DNA of 64,000 nt from CADEFQ01 sp050249415 (GCA_050249415.1 JBFWQO010000004.1:186001-250000), one strand, 5' to 3'; counted from the first letter of the stretch, positions 16,207 to 28,864 are shown. A program made the numbers and translations. The notes: generated by a model not told the origin, from the letters alone.

Positions 16207-16877
16207 GGCGCCTTGCCGAACACGTAACCGAGGCCGCGCCGTGTACGTATCAGTGGCAAGCCGTTGCCGCCCGCGAGCTTGCGCCGAAGGATGCAGACCG
16301 CGGAATCGACCGCATTGCTCACGGGGCTCGTTGCGTCGCTGTAGAGGTGCTCTTCGATATCGGCGCGGGGCACCACTTCGCCGCGGCGACGCGCGAGATA
16401 CTCGACGAGATTGTACTCACGCGCCGTCAGCTCGATCGCGCGCCCCGCGCGCGTGACCGAGCGCTGCGCGGTGTCGATGGCGACGTCGCCGACATGGATG
16501 ACGGTCTGCTTGGCGCCGTACGCGCGGCGGCACAGCGCCTCGACCCGGGCCAGCAGTTCCTCGAGGGCGAAGGGCTTCACGAGGTAGTCGTCGGCGCCGA
16601 TGCGCAGGCCCTCGACCCGGTCGGCGACGGTGTCGCGGGCCGTGAGCAGCAGCACATGCGCGTCGTTGCCGCCAGCACGCATGCGCTTCAGCACCGCCAG
16701 GCCATCGAGCTTCGGCAGCATGATGTCGAGCACGATCGCGTCGTAGGCCGCGGTCTCGATACGCCACAGGCCTTCCTCGCCATCCGCCGCGGTATCGACG
16801 GCGTAGCCCGAACGCTCGAGCGCCGTGGCGACGCTGCGGGCGAGCCGCGGCGAGTCCTCGACGTACAGCACACGCAT
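16203..16877 (-). CDS. OmpR/PhoB-family response regulator
   Basis: A 224-residue two-component DNA-binding regulator. The receiver domain has ED at residues 7-8, the phospho-acceptor Asp51 in AIVLDIMLPKLDG, Thr in LLLTARD and Lys in DDYLVKPF. The C-terminal winged helix contains ELTAREYNLVEYLARRRGEVV and ends IRTRRGLGYVFG. It lies 11 nt after a porin gene and overlaps the kinase start by 4 nt, so porin-regulator-kinase is probably one operon. The signal is unknown; control of the porin is inferred from position only. Confidence 0.94.
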   Translation of the reverse strand: MRVLYVEDSPRLARSVATALERSGYAVDTAADGEEGLWRIETAAYDAIVLDIMLPKLDGLAVLKRMRAGGNDAHVLLLTARDTVADRVEGLRIGADDYLVKPFALEELLARVEALCRRAYGAKQTVIHVGDVAIDTAQRSVTRAGRAIELTAREYNLVEYLARRRGEVVPRADIEEHLYSDATSPVSNAVDSAVCILRRKLAGGNGLPLIRTRRGLGYVFGKAP

Positions 16878-16888
16878 CGGCCTGTACC

Positions 16889-18148
16889 TCAGTAGATCAA
16901 CTGGACGCGCGCGATCAGGCGGCCCGGATCGTCGGGCAAGCCGGGTGCGTCGCCGAACAGGTAATTGACCATCAGTTTGATGTCATCGCCCTTGACCAGC
17001 CAGTTGAGTCCCGCAACCCAGATCTCGGTGGCATCGCCCCCCACGTCGAGATTCGGATCGAAGACCTCACGCCGCAGCACGGCCTGCAGGCGGCGCGGCA
17101 CGACCATGTAGCCGGCCGTGAGTTGCCAGCCCTGCGCGTCGAACGAGGCGAACGGCACGGCGTTGGCAGGTTCGAATCGCTCGCGCAGCAGTTCGCCGCC
17201 GACGTACGCGCGATCGAGTATCCATGCGGCGTCGACGCCCCAGCCGACGCGTTTGCCCCTGAAGATACCGTCCGGCAAGGTACTGGATGCGAGCTCGAAG
17301 CCGAACCCGGGCCTGAATGCGGCGGTGTCTTCGCTGCGCATCGCGTTGACGGCGGCGACGAGGCGGCCCGCGCCCGGCGAATCGAACATCGTGCCGTACA
17401 GGCGTACGGCGCCGAGGAAGCGGTTGTCGTCGTTGGCGCTCGAGGCCGGGCCATTGCCGTGCCCGAGCGTCAGCATGTAGCCGATGCGGCGATCGAGGAA
17501 ACTGCCGTACGCGCCGAGGCCGGGCTGGCGCCCGTCGGCAATGCGGTCACTGCCGAGGTAGCGTTCGATGGTCGGCATCGTCACGTCGCTCGCCAGCTGC
17601 TCGCCGCCGAACGCGGGCTTCAGGTAGCCGACGCGAATGTTCGCCTGCGGATACCTGTTCCAGTTGACGTAGATCTCGTTCGCGCTCGCGCGCAGGCCGG
17701 TGCTCGCTCCCGCGGAGTTGGCACCGAAGTCGCCCTCGATCCGGAAGTCGAAGTGCTCGGCGAAACTGCCCGTCACCGCAACGCGGGCGCGGCGGAAATA
17801 GAACCGGTCATCGATGCCGACGAAGCGCTGATCGCCGGCGCCGCCACTTTCATACTGGCCCTGGATGAAGCCGCCGAGCGTGAGGCTCTGCTCCTTGCCG
17901 GCGGCGTGCACTGCGACCGGCCCCTCGGTGCGCCCAGGTGGCGGAGTAGCCTGGGCAGGCGGCACCGCGGGTGGCGCGCCCGCCAGCAGGGCGCGCAGGC
18001 GCTCGTTCTCTTCCTTGAGCCGTGCATAGCCCGCCTCGAGCGCCTGCAGACGCTCCTCGACGGTGGGCGTGGCCGCCAGGGCGGTGGCAGGCAGCGCCGG
18101 CGCCAGCAGCGCGGCAGCCAGTGACAACGAAAAGATCGACCTGGGCAT
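16889..18148 (-). CDS. Phosphate-selective porin (OprO/OprP-type) family protein
   Basis: A 419-residue outer-membrane porin. A signal peptide (residues 1-25, MPRSIFSLSLAAALLAPALP) is followed by a short coiled coil (VEERLQALEAGYARLKEENERL), a Pro-rich linker and a beta-barrel. Family signatures include FYFRRARVAVTGSF, FDFRIEGDFG, IRVGYLKPAFG and the C-terminal NYLFG, with IARVQLIY at the end. The ATG at 18148 is preferred to one 30 nt upstream because the signal peptide then starts normally. Members take up phosphate, pyrophosphate or other anions; selectivity cannot be read here. Confidence 0.88.
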   Translation of the reverse strand: MPRSIFSLSLAAALLAPALPATALAATPTVEERLQALEAGYARLKEENERLRALLAGAPPAVPPAQATPPPGRTEGPVAVHAAGKEQSLTLGGFIQGQYESGGAGDQRFVGIDDRFYFRRARVAVTGSFAEHFDFRIEGDFGANSAGASTGLRASANEIYVNWNRYPQANIRVGYLKPAFGGEQLASDVTMPTIERYLGSDRIADGRQPGLGAYGSFLDRRIGYMLTLGHGNGPASSANDDNRFLGAVRLYGTMFDSPGAGRLVAAVNAMRSEDTAAFRPGFGFELASSTLPDGIFRGKRVGWGVDAAWILDRAYVGGELLRERFEPANAVPFASFDAQGWQLTAGYMVVPRRLQAVLRREVFDPNLDVGGDATEIWVAGLNWLVKGDDIKLMVNYLFGDAPGLPDDPGRLIARVQLIY

Positions 18149-18157
18149 GACTCGTTT

Positions 18158-18172
18158 CCCGTGAAACACGGG
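18158..18172 (-). promoter_or_regulatory. Inverted repeat just upstream of the porin start
   Basis: CCCGTG-AAA-CACGGG (6-bp perfect arms) ends 10 nt before the porin ATG on the minus strand. It could be a regulator site or a leader hairpin that affects translation. The 57-nt gap to typA holds nothing else obvious. Confidence 0.35.
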
Positions 18173-18205
18173 GGTCATGATGCCCTGCGATACCTTACCC
18201 GTCGA

Positions 18206-20023
<1,818 letters not shown>

Positions 20024-20075
20024 GGGAGAAAGCCGGGCCGGACAAAAAAGGTCGCGGAGGATAGCATGACGGGAA

Positions 20076-20110
20076 GCTGATAGCCCATGGCGAATGGCTG
20101 ACAGCCAGAG
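20076..20110 (+). repeat. Degenerate heptamer repeat patch between typA and the MaoC-like gene
   Basis: Five 7-bp units are GCTGATA, GCCCATG, GCGAATG, GCTGACA and GCCAGAG. The last matches the end of the 3.9-kb patch. It lies in the 102-nt gap 20024-20125 and ends 15 nt before the GTG start of the next gene. Confidence 0.6.
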
Positions 20111-20125
20111 GCGCGGCAGGTTGGC

Positions 20126-21067
20126 GTGACGCGGGGATTGCCGCACGGGGTCTCGATGGAACGCGAAGGGCAGGTCTACCACGGGCCGCCGTCGGCACTG
20201 CGGTTCATGTCGTGGGCATTGCGGCCCCGGCCGGAGCCGGACACCGCACGGCCGTTTCCGCAGCTGCGCCTGGCATGGCTCGGCTTCGCGATCGGCACGG
20301 CGGAAAGGCGCGCGCTGGCCGCGTCGTGCGGTGTCGAGGGCGCATCGGGCGATGTGGTGCGTGTGCTCTTTCCGCATATCTTCGGCTTCCGGCTCTCGAT
20401 GGCACTCCTCACGCATCCGCATTGGCCGCTGCCGATCTGGCGTGCCCTGCAGGTCCGCAACCGGCTCCTGTTGCGGGGCGAGCCGGCTGCCGTGATACGG
20501 GGCGATCTCCACGTGTCGGTGGCGGGTTGGCGCGTGCTCGCGAAGGGCGTGGAGGTCGATTTGCGCACCCGGCTGCTCGACGGGACCGACTGTGCGTGGG
20601 AGAGCATCGTCACTTTCTATTATCGCGGGCGGTTCGACTGGCGGGCGGCGCAGGACGAACCGGTCGAGTCGTCGCGCGAGTCGCCGCGGGTCGAAATGCC
20701 AGGCGCCGCCGCCGTGCACTGGATCACGGGAACTTCGGATCGTTGGCGCTTTGCCCGCTGGACGGGGGACTACAACGGCCTGCATCAGTGGGACTGGTAT
20801 GCGCGGCGCTACGGATTCCCGGGAGCCTTCTCGCACCCGCAGCGCATGGCCGTGCAGTGTGTCGCGCGTCTCGCGCGCCCTGTGCGAGGCGCGCAGGAAC
20901 TCGACCTGTGGCTCAAGGGACCTGTGCCCTACGGCGCCGCGGTGCATCTTTATGCACAGCCCGCCGCAAAGGCCGACAGCCTCGTCTTTAGCCTGACGAC
21001 CAGTGATTCGGTGCGCCCCGCCCTCATCGGGGCGTGGCACCCTCTGGCTACAAGCTATCCGCTATGA
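20126..21067 (+). CDS. MaoC-like (hot-dog fold) acyl dehydratase-related protein
   Basis: A 313-residue protein with a C-terminal MaoC/hydratase-2-like region. RFARWTGDYNGLHQWDWYARRYGFPGAFSHPQRM (about residues 212-245) matches the hydratase pattern GDYNxxH...GF...HP, with the catalytic Asp and His kept. The N-terminal half looks like a degenerate second hot-dog. It may hydrate an enoyl-CoA or thioester; the substrate is unknown. The start may be GTG at 20126 or ATG at 20156. The last codons and the stop lie in a heptamer repeat, and another patch lies just upstream, so the gene is bracketed by repeats. Confidence 0.72.
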   Translation: MTRGLPHGVSMEREGQVYHGPPSALRFMSWALRPRPEPDTARPFPQLRLAWLGFAIGTAERRALAASCGVEGASGDVVRVLFPHIFGFRLSMALLTHPHWPLPIWRALQVRNRLLLRGEPAAVIRGDLHVSVAGWRVLAKGVEVDLRTRLLDGTDCAWESIVTFYYRGRFDWRAAQDEPVESSRESPRVEMPGAAAVHWITGTSDRWRFARWTGDYNGLHQWDWYARRYGFPGAFSHPQRMAVQCVARLARPVRGAQELDLWLKGPVPYGAAVHLYAQPAAKADSLVFSLTTSDSVRPALIGAWHPLATSYPL

Positions 21068-21081
21068 GCTATCGGCTCTCA
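21047..21081 (+). repeat. Heptamer repeat patch shared by two convergent gene ends
   Basis: The units are GCTACAA, GCTATCC, GCTATGA, GCTATCG and GCTCTCA. The plus-strand gene takes its last residues and TGA stop from the array, and the minus-strand SixA-like gene takes its TAG stop and last residues from the same array. The two coding regions overlap by 6 nt here. Confidence 0.75.
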
Positions 21082-21526
21082 GGACATCCCCGCCATCCGC
21101 ATCGCAACGGACCGTCACGCATCCACCGGTCGGGAGGCTCCCGGACACGAGCCCGGGTGCGAGCTGCCGCGCAAACTCGCTGATGCCGGGGTTATGGCCG
21201 ACGAGCAGCAGGTGACGGATGCGCGAATCGGTGCCGGCCACCACCGACCCGAGCGTTGCGTGCGACGCGAGGTACAGCGGGTCGATGTGTTCGATGCGGT
21301 CGCGCACGATGCCGAGCTCGCGCGCGATGGCCTCCGCCGTCTGCAGTGTGCGCACGGCGGGGCTCGTCAGCAGGAGATCCGGCGGGGGCAATCCCCGCGC
21401 GCGCAGCCGTTTGGCCGCGTCGGCGGCCTCGGCAAGGCCGCGACGCGTGAGGGGGCGGTCGAAATCAGCCGTCGGTGATTCCCGCCACTCGGCCTCCCCG
21501 TGCCGGACGAGTGTCAGGTATCTCAT
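21062..21526 (-). CDS. sixA: SixA-like histidine phosphatase
   Basis: A 154-residue histidine-phosphatase (phosphoglycerate-mutase-like) protein. The catalytic RHG is in LTLVRHGEAEW (residues 4-14), the second Arg in DRPLTRRG, and the second catalytic His in LLLVGHNPGISEFA near residue 114. SixA acts on phosphohistidine in the nitrogen phosphotransfer (Npr) system. The short single-domain length fits SixA, but other small phosphatases are possible. The C-terminal RADSS and the stop are read from a repeat. It is downstream of the suf genes with a 9-nt gap and could be co-transcribed. Confidence 0.85.
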   Translation of the reverse strand: MRYLTLVRHGEAEWRESPTADFDRPLTRRGLAEAADAAKRLRARGLPPPDLLLTSPAVRTLQTAEAIARELGIVRDRIEHIDPLYLASHATLGSVVAGTDSRIRHLLLVGHNPGISEFARQLAPGLVSGSLPTGGCVTVRCDADGGDVLRADSS

Positions 21527-21534
21527 CGGGGGCC

Positions 21535-22086
21535 CTAGAACATGCCTGTCTGCAGGCGCGCGGCTTCCGACATCATCGACTGGTTCCACGGCGGGTCGAA
21601 CACGAGCTCTACGGCGACCGTGCGGACCGTCGGGATGATCTCCACCTTCTCCCTGACATCCTGCACCAGCACTTCGCCCATGCCGCAGCCCGGGGCGGTG
21701 AGCGTCATCTTCACATCGACATCGTGCGTGCCGTCGTCGTTCGTCGTGACATCGCACACGTAGACGAGGCCGAGGTCGACGATATTGATCGGGATCTCGG
21801 GGTCGTAGCAGGTCGCCATCTGTTCCCAGATGAGCTTTTTCAGGTCGTCGAGCGTGGCATTCGGCGGCAGTTCGGGTGCCTTCACCACTTCCTGCCCGAT
21901 CGCCCCGGCATGCTCGCCGGCGAGGCGGAAGAGATTGCCGTCGATGTAGAGCGTGAAGCTGCCGCCGAGCGCCTGCGTGATGTAGCCCGCCTGGCCCGGC
22001 TTCAGCATGACATCGATGCCGGCGGGAACCATCACGGCCTTCACTTCCCGCTGTACGACGATCGGCTGGTTCTGGTGCGAGCGCAT
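21535..22086 (-). CDS. sufT: Fe-S cluster assembly protein SufT (DUF59/MIP18-like)
   Basis: A 183-residue protein of the SufT family, an accessory factor for Fe-S protein maturation under high demand. The DUF59 core is in the C-terminal half: ATCYDPEIPINIVDLGLVYVCDV and the Cys-bearing MTLTAPGCGMGEVLVQDVREKV. It ends LVFDPPWNQSMMSEAARL. The N-terminal third is a short domain seen in SufT. It is the last gene of the suf operon, 2 nt after sufU. Confidence 0.92.
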   Translation of the reverse strand: MRSHQNQPIVVQREVKAVMVPAGIDVMLKPGQAGYITQALGGSFTLYIDGNLFRLAGEHAGAIGQEVVKAPELPPNATLDDLKKLIWEQMATCYDPEIPINIVDLGLVYVCDVTTNDDGTHDVDVKMTLTAPGCGMGEVLVQDVREKVEIIPTVRTVAVELVFDPPWNQSMMSEAARLQTGMF

Positions 22087-22088
22087 GG

Positions 22089-22532
22089 CTACTCCGTGGT
22101 GACCGGTGCGCACTCGCGGGCGAGCGCCGCATTGAGCGTGTGCCAGCAGAGGCTCGCGCACTTGACGCGCGCCGGGAACTCGCGCACGCCGGCGAGCGCC
22201 GCGAGCTTGCCGAGCGACGCCGGCGGCACCTCGTTGGCGCCGGTCAGGGTCGCGTGCACTTCGTCGAAGAGGTGCCGGATCGCGGTGCGGTCCCTGCCCT
22301 TGACGGCTTCCGTCATCAGCGACGCCGATGCGACCGAGATCGCGCAGCCCTTGCCGTCGAAATGCACGTCGCGGATCCGGTCGCCGTCGAACTGCACGTA
22401 CACGGTGAGACGGTCGCCGCACAATGGATTGTGGCCATCCGCGCACGCATCGGCGGGCGACAGCGGGCCGAAGTTGCGCGGTTGCCTGTTGTGGTCGAGG
22501 ATCACGTCGCGGTACAGCTCCTTCAGGTCCAT
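22089..22532 (-). CDS. sufU: Fe-S cluster scaffold/sulfur acceptor SufU
   Basis: A 147-residue U-type protein that accepts persulfide from SufS, in place of SufE. It has MDLKELYRDVILDHNRQPRNFG and the three conserved Cys positions in HNPLCGDRLTVYV, FDGKGCAISVASASLM and ARVKCASLCWHTL. The 18-21-residue insertion GANEVPPASLGKLAALAGV before the last Cys is typical of SufU rather than IscU. The ATG overlaps the sufS stop by 1 nt. Confidence 0.93.
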   Translation of the reverse strand: MDLKELYRDVILDHNRQPRNFGPLSPADACADGHNPLCGDRLTVYVQFDGDRIRDVHFDGKGCAISVASASLMTEAVKGRDRTAIRHLFDEVHATLTGANEVPPASLGKLAALAGVREFPARVKCASLCWHTLNAALARECAPVTTE

Positions 22533-23782
22533 CAGCGAAAGACCTCGCGAGCCTTGTGCAGGGCGGCGATCAGCCGGTCGATGTCGCCCAGGTCGTTGTA
22601 GCAGCCGAACGAGGCGCGCGCCGTCGCGGGCAGGCCGAAGAAATCCATTACCGGCATCGCGCAATGGTGTCCCGTGCGGATCGCGACGCCCTCGTGGTCG
22701 AGGATGGTGCCGAGATCGTGGGGGTGGATCCCGTCGATCGTGAACGAGATCACCGCCGCCTTCCTGGCCGCCGTGCCGATGATGCGCAGGCCGGGCAACG
22801 GCTGCAGGGCCGCGGTGGCGGTGGCCAGCAGGTGCTGCTCGTGCGCGTGTACGGCGGCCGGGCCGATCGAGTCGAGGTAATCGATCGCCGCGGCGAGCCC
22901 GACCGCACCGGAGATGTTCGGCGTGCCGGCTTCGAACTTCCACGGCAGGTCGTTGTAGGTCGTGCCCTCGAAGCTCACCGAGAGGATCATGTCGCCGCCG
23001 CCCTGCCACGGCGGCATCCCGCGCAGCAGCGCTTCGCGGCCGTACAGCACGCCGATCCCGGTGGGGCCGTAGAGCTTGTGGCCGGAGAACGCATAGAAAT
23101 CGCAGTCGAGCGCCTGCATGTCGGCGCCACCGTGGGCGACGGCCTGCGCGCCGTCGAGCAGCACCGGAATGCCGCGCGCGCGCGCGGCCCCGACAATCCT
23201 CGCGACCGGCAGCACGGTCCCGAGCGCGTTCGACACATGGGCGGTCGCGACGAGTCGCGTGCGCGGTGTGAGCAGCGCCTCGAATTCGGCAAACGGCAAT
23301 TCACCGCGCTCGTCGATCGGCGCGACACGCAGCGTGGCGCCGGTCGCCGCGGCGACCATCTGCCACGGTACGATGTTCGCGTGGTGCTCGAGGCGGGTGA
23401 GCAGGATCTCGTCGCCCGGGGCGAGGCGCGGGCGCGCGAAGGCGTTGGCCACGAGGTTGATCGCCTCGGTCGTGCCGCGCGTGAAAATGATCTCTTTGGT
23501 CGAGCGCGCGTTCAGGAAGCGGCGCACCCGTTCGCGTGCGCCTTCGAACGCCGCGGTCGCTTCCTGCGACAGCGTGTGCACGCCGCGGTGCACATTCGCG
23601 TGTACGCGGGTTTCATAGTGATCGACGGCGGCGATCACCGCGCGCGGCCGCTGGGCCGACGCCGCGCTGTCGAGATAGGTGAGCGGCCGGCCGTTCACCT
23701 GCCGCTCGAAGATCGGGAAATCGGCGCGCACCCGGGCACTGTCGTAGCGGCGCGTGCGGCCGGCGAGGGCGGTGGCGGTCAT
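22532..23782 (-). CDS. sufS: Cysteine desulfurase SufS
   Basis: SufS is a PLP enzyme that releases sulfur from cysteine for Fe-S assembly. The 416-residue protein carries YLDSAASAQRP, NVHRGVHTLS, FTRGTTEAINLVA, the PLP Lys in FSGHKLYGPTGIGVLYG, and the reactive Cys in AIRTGHHCAMPVM. The extended loop around GGGDMI and SFEGTTYNDLPWKFEAGTPN marks group II (SufS/CsdA). The ATG overlaps the end of sufD by 4 nt. Confidence 0.96.
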   Translation of the reverse strand: MTATALAGRTRRYDSARVRADFPIFERQVNGRPLTYLDSAASAQRPRAVIAAVDHYETRVHANVHRGVHTLSQEATAAFEGARERVRRFLNARSTKEIIFTRGTTEAINLVANAFARPRLAPGDEILLTRLEHHANIVPWQMVAAATGATLRVAPIDERGELPFAEFEALLTPRTRLVATAHVSNALGTVLPVARIVGAARARGIPVLLDGAQAVAHGGADMQALDCDFYAFSGHKLYGPTGIGVLYGREALLRGMPPWQGGGDMILSVSFEGTTYNDLPWKFEAGTPNISGAVGLAAAIDYLDSIGPAAVHAHEQHLLATATAALQPLPGLRIIGTAARKAAVISFTIDGIHPHDLGTILDHEGVAIRTGHHCAMPVMDFFGLPATARASFGCYNDLGDIDRLIAALHKAREVFR

Positions 23783-25070
23783 ACGAGCTCCCGGGCGACC
23801 TGCGCGTCGTCGCCGGTGAAGCGCCGCGCAAACGCGCGTTCGATCGCACCGCGCAGTTCCGGTATGCCGATGCGCGCGACGAGTTCCGTCAGGAACGCCC
23901 ACTTCAGCAGGCTGCGGGCCGTCCGTGGCTCGACGCCGCGCGACAGCATGTAGAACAGCATGTCGTCATCGAGCTTGCCGGTCGTGGCCCCGTGGCTCGC
24001 CTTGACGTCGTCGGTGTAGATCTCGAGCTGCGGCCGCAGGTCGATCTCGGTACCGGGGCCCGCGAGCAGGCCCTTCAGCGACTGGCGCGACGCCGATCGC
24101 GCGGCGCCCGGGCGCATCACGATGTGGCCGTTGAACGCGACGCGTGCGCGGCCGGCGGCGATGCCCCTGAAGTCCTCGGTCGTCGTGGTGTCCGGTGCCG
24201 CGTGCTCGATGGCGGCATAGGCATCGTTGACCTGGTTCGCGTCGACCGCCACCGAGCGGGCGTACGTGATGCGCGCGCCGCGCTCCCCGAGACGCGCGTG
24301 CAGGGTCGTGCGCGCCGATTGTGCGCCGAGCGCCACCGTATCGAGGATGTAGTGCGCATCGGCGGCCACGGTGGCGCGCAGTGTTTCGACATGGATGGCG
24401 AGCGCGCCGAGCTCTTGCAGCCGCACGTGGCGCACCTCGGCGCCGTGCCCGAGCGAGATTTCGATGGCGAGGTTCGAAAAGGTCGCATGCTCGTCGGCGC
24501 CGATGTGGCGCTCGATCAGCTTGAGGCGCGAGCCGGCGGCCGCGCGTACGACGAGCACCGGGTGGGAGCCGCAGTCCGCGGCCGGCGCGGTCGCGACGTG
24601 CACCACTTCGATGCCGCGCGCCGCTTTCGCAGCGGCGCTGACGGCGAGCGTGTCCGCCGCGAAGGCGATGGCCAGCGTGCCGAATCGCTCATCGATATTG
24701 TCCGCGGCAAACGCCGTATCGAGCGGCGCACCCGTACCGACCGTGACGCCCGCGTCGACGCCGGGCGCGGCCGACAGGGCGGCCGCGAACAAGCCGTCGA
24801 CGACGACATAGCGGGCGAATCCCGGCAACGGCGGGGGCAGCAGCGAGCGGGCGCGCTCGATGGCCGCCGGCGTGAGCGTGAGCGGCGGCGTGAACCGCAC
24901 GGCCTCGAGGGGGCGCAGGTTCGCGTAATGCCAGTTCTCGTTGCGATTGACCGGCAGGCCGTGGGCGAGTGCGGCGCCGAGCGCGGCCTCACGCGCCGCG
25001 CGCGTGACGATTGCCGCCGGCAGCGATTCGACGACGGCAGCGTGGTCCGCGGCGAGGCGCGGGGCGGCGC

Positions 25071-25074
<4 letters not shown>
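23779..25074 (-). CDS. sufD: Fe-S assembly complex protein SufD
   Basis: SufD pairs with SufB and SufC in the SufBC2D scaffold. The 431-residue protein has an N-terminal helical part including LPVNRNENWHYANLRPLE and a beta-helix core. The conserved C-terminal stretch includes GPGTEIDLRPQLEIYTDDVKASHGATTGKLDDDMLFYMLSRGV and ends AIERAFARRF; the HGAT motif is typical. The start overlaps the sufC stop by 4 nt. Confidence 0.95.
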
Positions 25075-25823
<749 letters not shown>

Positions 25824-25825
25824 GG

Positions 25826-27267
<1,442 letters not shown>

Positions 27268-27271
<4 letters not shown>

Positions 27272-27744
27272 GAGGCACCGCGCGTACGGCTGCCGATGAT
27301 CTTCATCTCGCGCTCGAGGATGGGCAGGTGCACCGGCTCGTCTTCGAGCCCGGCGAGCTGGGCGAGCGTCACGTCCTGCAGCGAGCGGCGGATCGCGCCG
27401 CTCACGCTCTGCCAGGCGCGCGAGACGCGGCAATGCCCCTCGATGTCGCATTGGCCGTGGTTCGATGCGCATTCCGTGAGGGCCAGCGGGCCTTCGAGGG
27501 CATCGAGAATGGCCGCGGCGCTGATGCTGTCGGCGCCGCGCGCCAGCTGGTAGCCGCCGCGCAGCCCGCGTGTCGAGGCGACGAGGCCCGCGCGGTGCAG
27601 TTGCTTCAGCAGCTTGCTCACGGTCGGCCGCGCGATATGCGTGCGTGCCGCGACCGCCGCCGCGGTCATCTGCGGCAGGGGCGAGCGCGCCAGGGCGGCG
27701 AGGATCACCGTCGCATAATCGGTGAGGCGGCTGATGCGGATCAT
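27268..27744 (-). CDS. Rrf2-family Fe-S regulator of the suf operon (SufR/IscR-like)
   Basis: A 158-residue Rrf2 winged-helix regulator that heads the suf operon. The recognition helix region is AARTHIARPTVSKLLKQLHRAGLVASTRGLRGGYQLA. Three Cys in CASNHGQCDIEGHC (residues 92-105) match the IscR-type cluster ligands, so it probably senses Fe-S status. The ATG lies 10 nt after a -10 box embedded in a palindrome that fits a Rrf2 operator, which suggests that it represses its own operon. Confidence 0.93.
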
Positions 27745-27749
27745 ATAGT

Positions 27750-27783
27750 GGACTATTTTAGTCCTCTTTTAACCGGTCTGCAA
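27750..27783 (-). promoter_or_regulatory. suf operon promoter with embedded Rrf2/IscR-type operator
   Basis: On the minus strand, -35 TTGCAG (27783-27778), a 17-nt spacer and -10 TAAAAT (27760-27755) form a good sigma-70 promoter. The -10 box lies in a perfect palindrome, GGACTA-TTT-TAGTCC (27750-27764). This resembles the IscR type 1 core GACT-N6-AGTC. The start site would lie within a few nt of the regulator ATG. Binding here would block RNA polymerase. Confidence 0.75.
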
Positions 27784-27796
27784 AATTCCGTTTCGT

Positions 27797-27802
27797 TATA
27801 AT
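27797..27802 (+). promoter_or_regulatory. -10 box (TATAAT) for fba
   Basis: A perfect TATAAT lies 39 nt before the aldolase ATG on the plus strand. The -35 region has no good match. The leader contains AGAGGA about 9 nt before the ATG. The suf operator lies about 35-50 nt upstream of this box, so effects on fba are possible but unproven. Confidence 0.6.
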
Positions 27803-27841
27803 CGGCGCCCCGGCAGGCACACGAACAGAGGACACACCGCG

Positions 27842-28864
27842 ATGGACAAGGCAGGACTCGAGCGCGTCGCGCGCGCGATGGTCGCAAAGGACAAGGGCAT
27901 ACTCGCGGCGGACGAGAGCTCGGGCACCATCAAGAAGCGCTTCGACGCGATCCGGCTCGATTCCACCGAAGAGCACCGCCGCGGCTATCGGGAGATGCTG
28001 TTCACGACGCCCGGCATCGGGCAGTGGATCAGCGGCGTCATCTTTTATGATGAAACGCTGCGCCAGAAGACGCGGGACGGCGTGCCGTTCGCGGGCTGGC
28101 TCGAGCAGCAGGGCGTGGTGCCCGGCATCAAGGTGGACCTCGGCGCCAAGGCGCTGGCGGGCTTTCCGGGCGAGACCATCACCGAGGGGCTCGACGGGCT
28201 GCGCGATCGACTGGCCGAGTATTACAGGCTCGGTGCCCGCTTCGCGAAATGGCGCGCGGTGATCGACATCGCGGACGGCGTTCCGTCGCGCTTCGGCATC
28301 GAGGCGAATGCGCACGCGCTCGCGCGCTATGCGGCACTCTGCCAGGAACAACAGATCGTTCCGATCGTCGAACCCGAAGTGCTGATGGATGGCGCCCATT
28401 CGCTCGAGCGTTGCGAGGAGGTCACGAACGCCGTGCTCGCGGAGGTGTTCGGCCAGCTCGACCTGCACCGCATCTACCTCGAGGGCATGGTGCTGAAGCC
28501 GAACATGGTGATTTCGGGCAAGAAGGCCGCCAATCGGGCCACGCCGCAGCACGTGGCGGAAGCCACGGTGCGCACGCTGAAGCGGCACGTACCTGCGGCG
28601 GTGCCCGGTATCGCGTTCCTCTCGGGCGGACAGAGTTCGCCCGAGGCGACGCTGCACCTGTCGTTGATGAACCAGATGGGGCCCCTGCCGTGGAACCTCA
28701 CTTTCAGCTATGGCCGTGCATTGCAGGAGACGGCGCTCAAGGCGTGGGGCGGCCAGGCGTCGGCGTTTGCGGCGGGCCAGAAGGAGTTCGCCAAGCGGGC
28801 GCGCCTGAACAGCCTCGCGACGACGGGCCGTTACGCCGCCTCGCAGGAGGCCGAAGCCGCCTGA
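27842..28864 (+). CDS. Class I fructose-bisphosphate aldolase
   Basis: A 340-residue Schiff-base (metal-independent) aldolase of glycolysis/gluconeogenesis. It matches the eukaryote-like class I family: KGILAADESSGTIKKRF, GVIFYDETLRQ, FAKWRAVIDI, IVPIVEPEVLMDG, LEGMVLKPNMV (catalytic Lys) and FLSGGQSSPEATLHL followed by PWNLTFSYGRALQ. It is not related to the class II enzyme of E. coli FbaA. It has its own promoter divergent from suf. Confidence 0.95.
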   Translation: MDKAGLERVARAMVAKDKGILAADESSGTIKKRFDAIRLDSTEEHRRGYREMLFTTPGIGQWISGVIFYDETLRQKTRDGVPFAGWLEQQGVVPGIKVDLGAKALAGFPGETITEGLDGLRDRLAEYYRLGARFAKWRAVIDIADGVPSRFGIEANAHALARYAALCQEQQIVPIVEPEVLMDGAHSLERCEEVTNAVLAEVFGQLDLHRIYLEGMVLKPNMVISGKKAANRATPQHVAEATVRTLKRHVPAAVPGIAFLSGGQSSPEATLHLSLMNQMGPLPWNLTFSYGRALQETALKAWGGQASAFAAGQKEFAKRARLNSLATTGRYAASQEAEAA

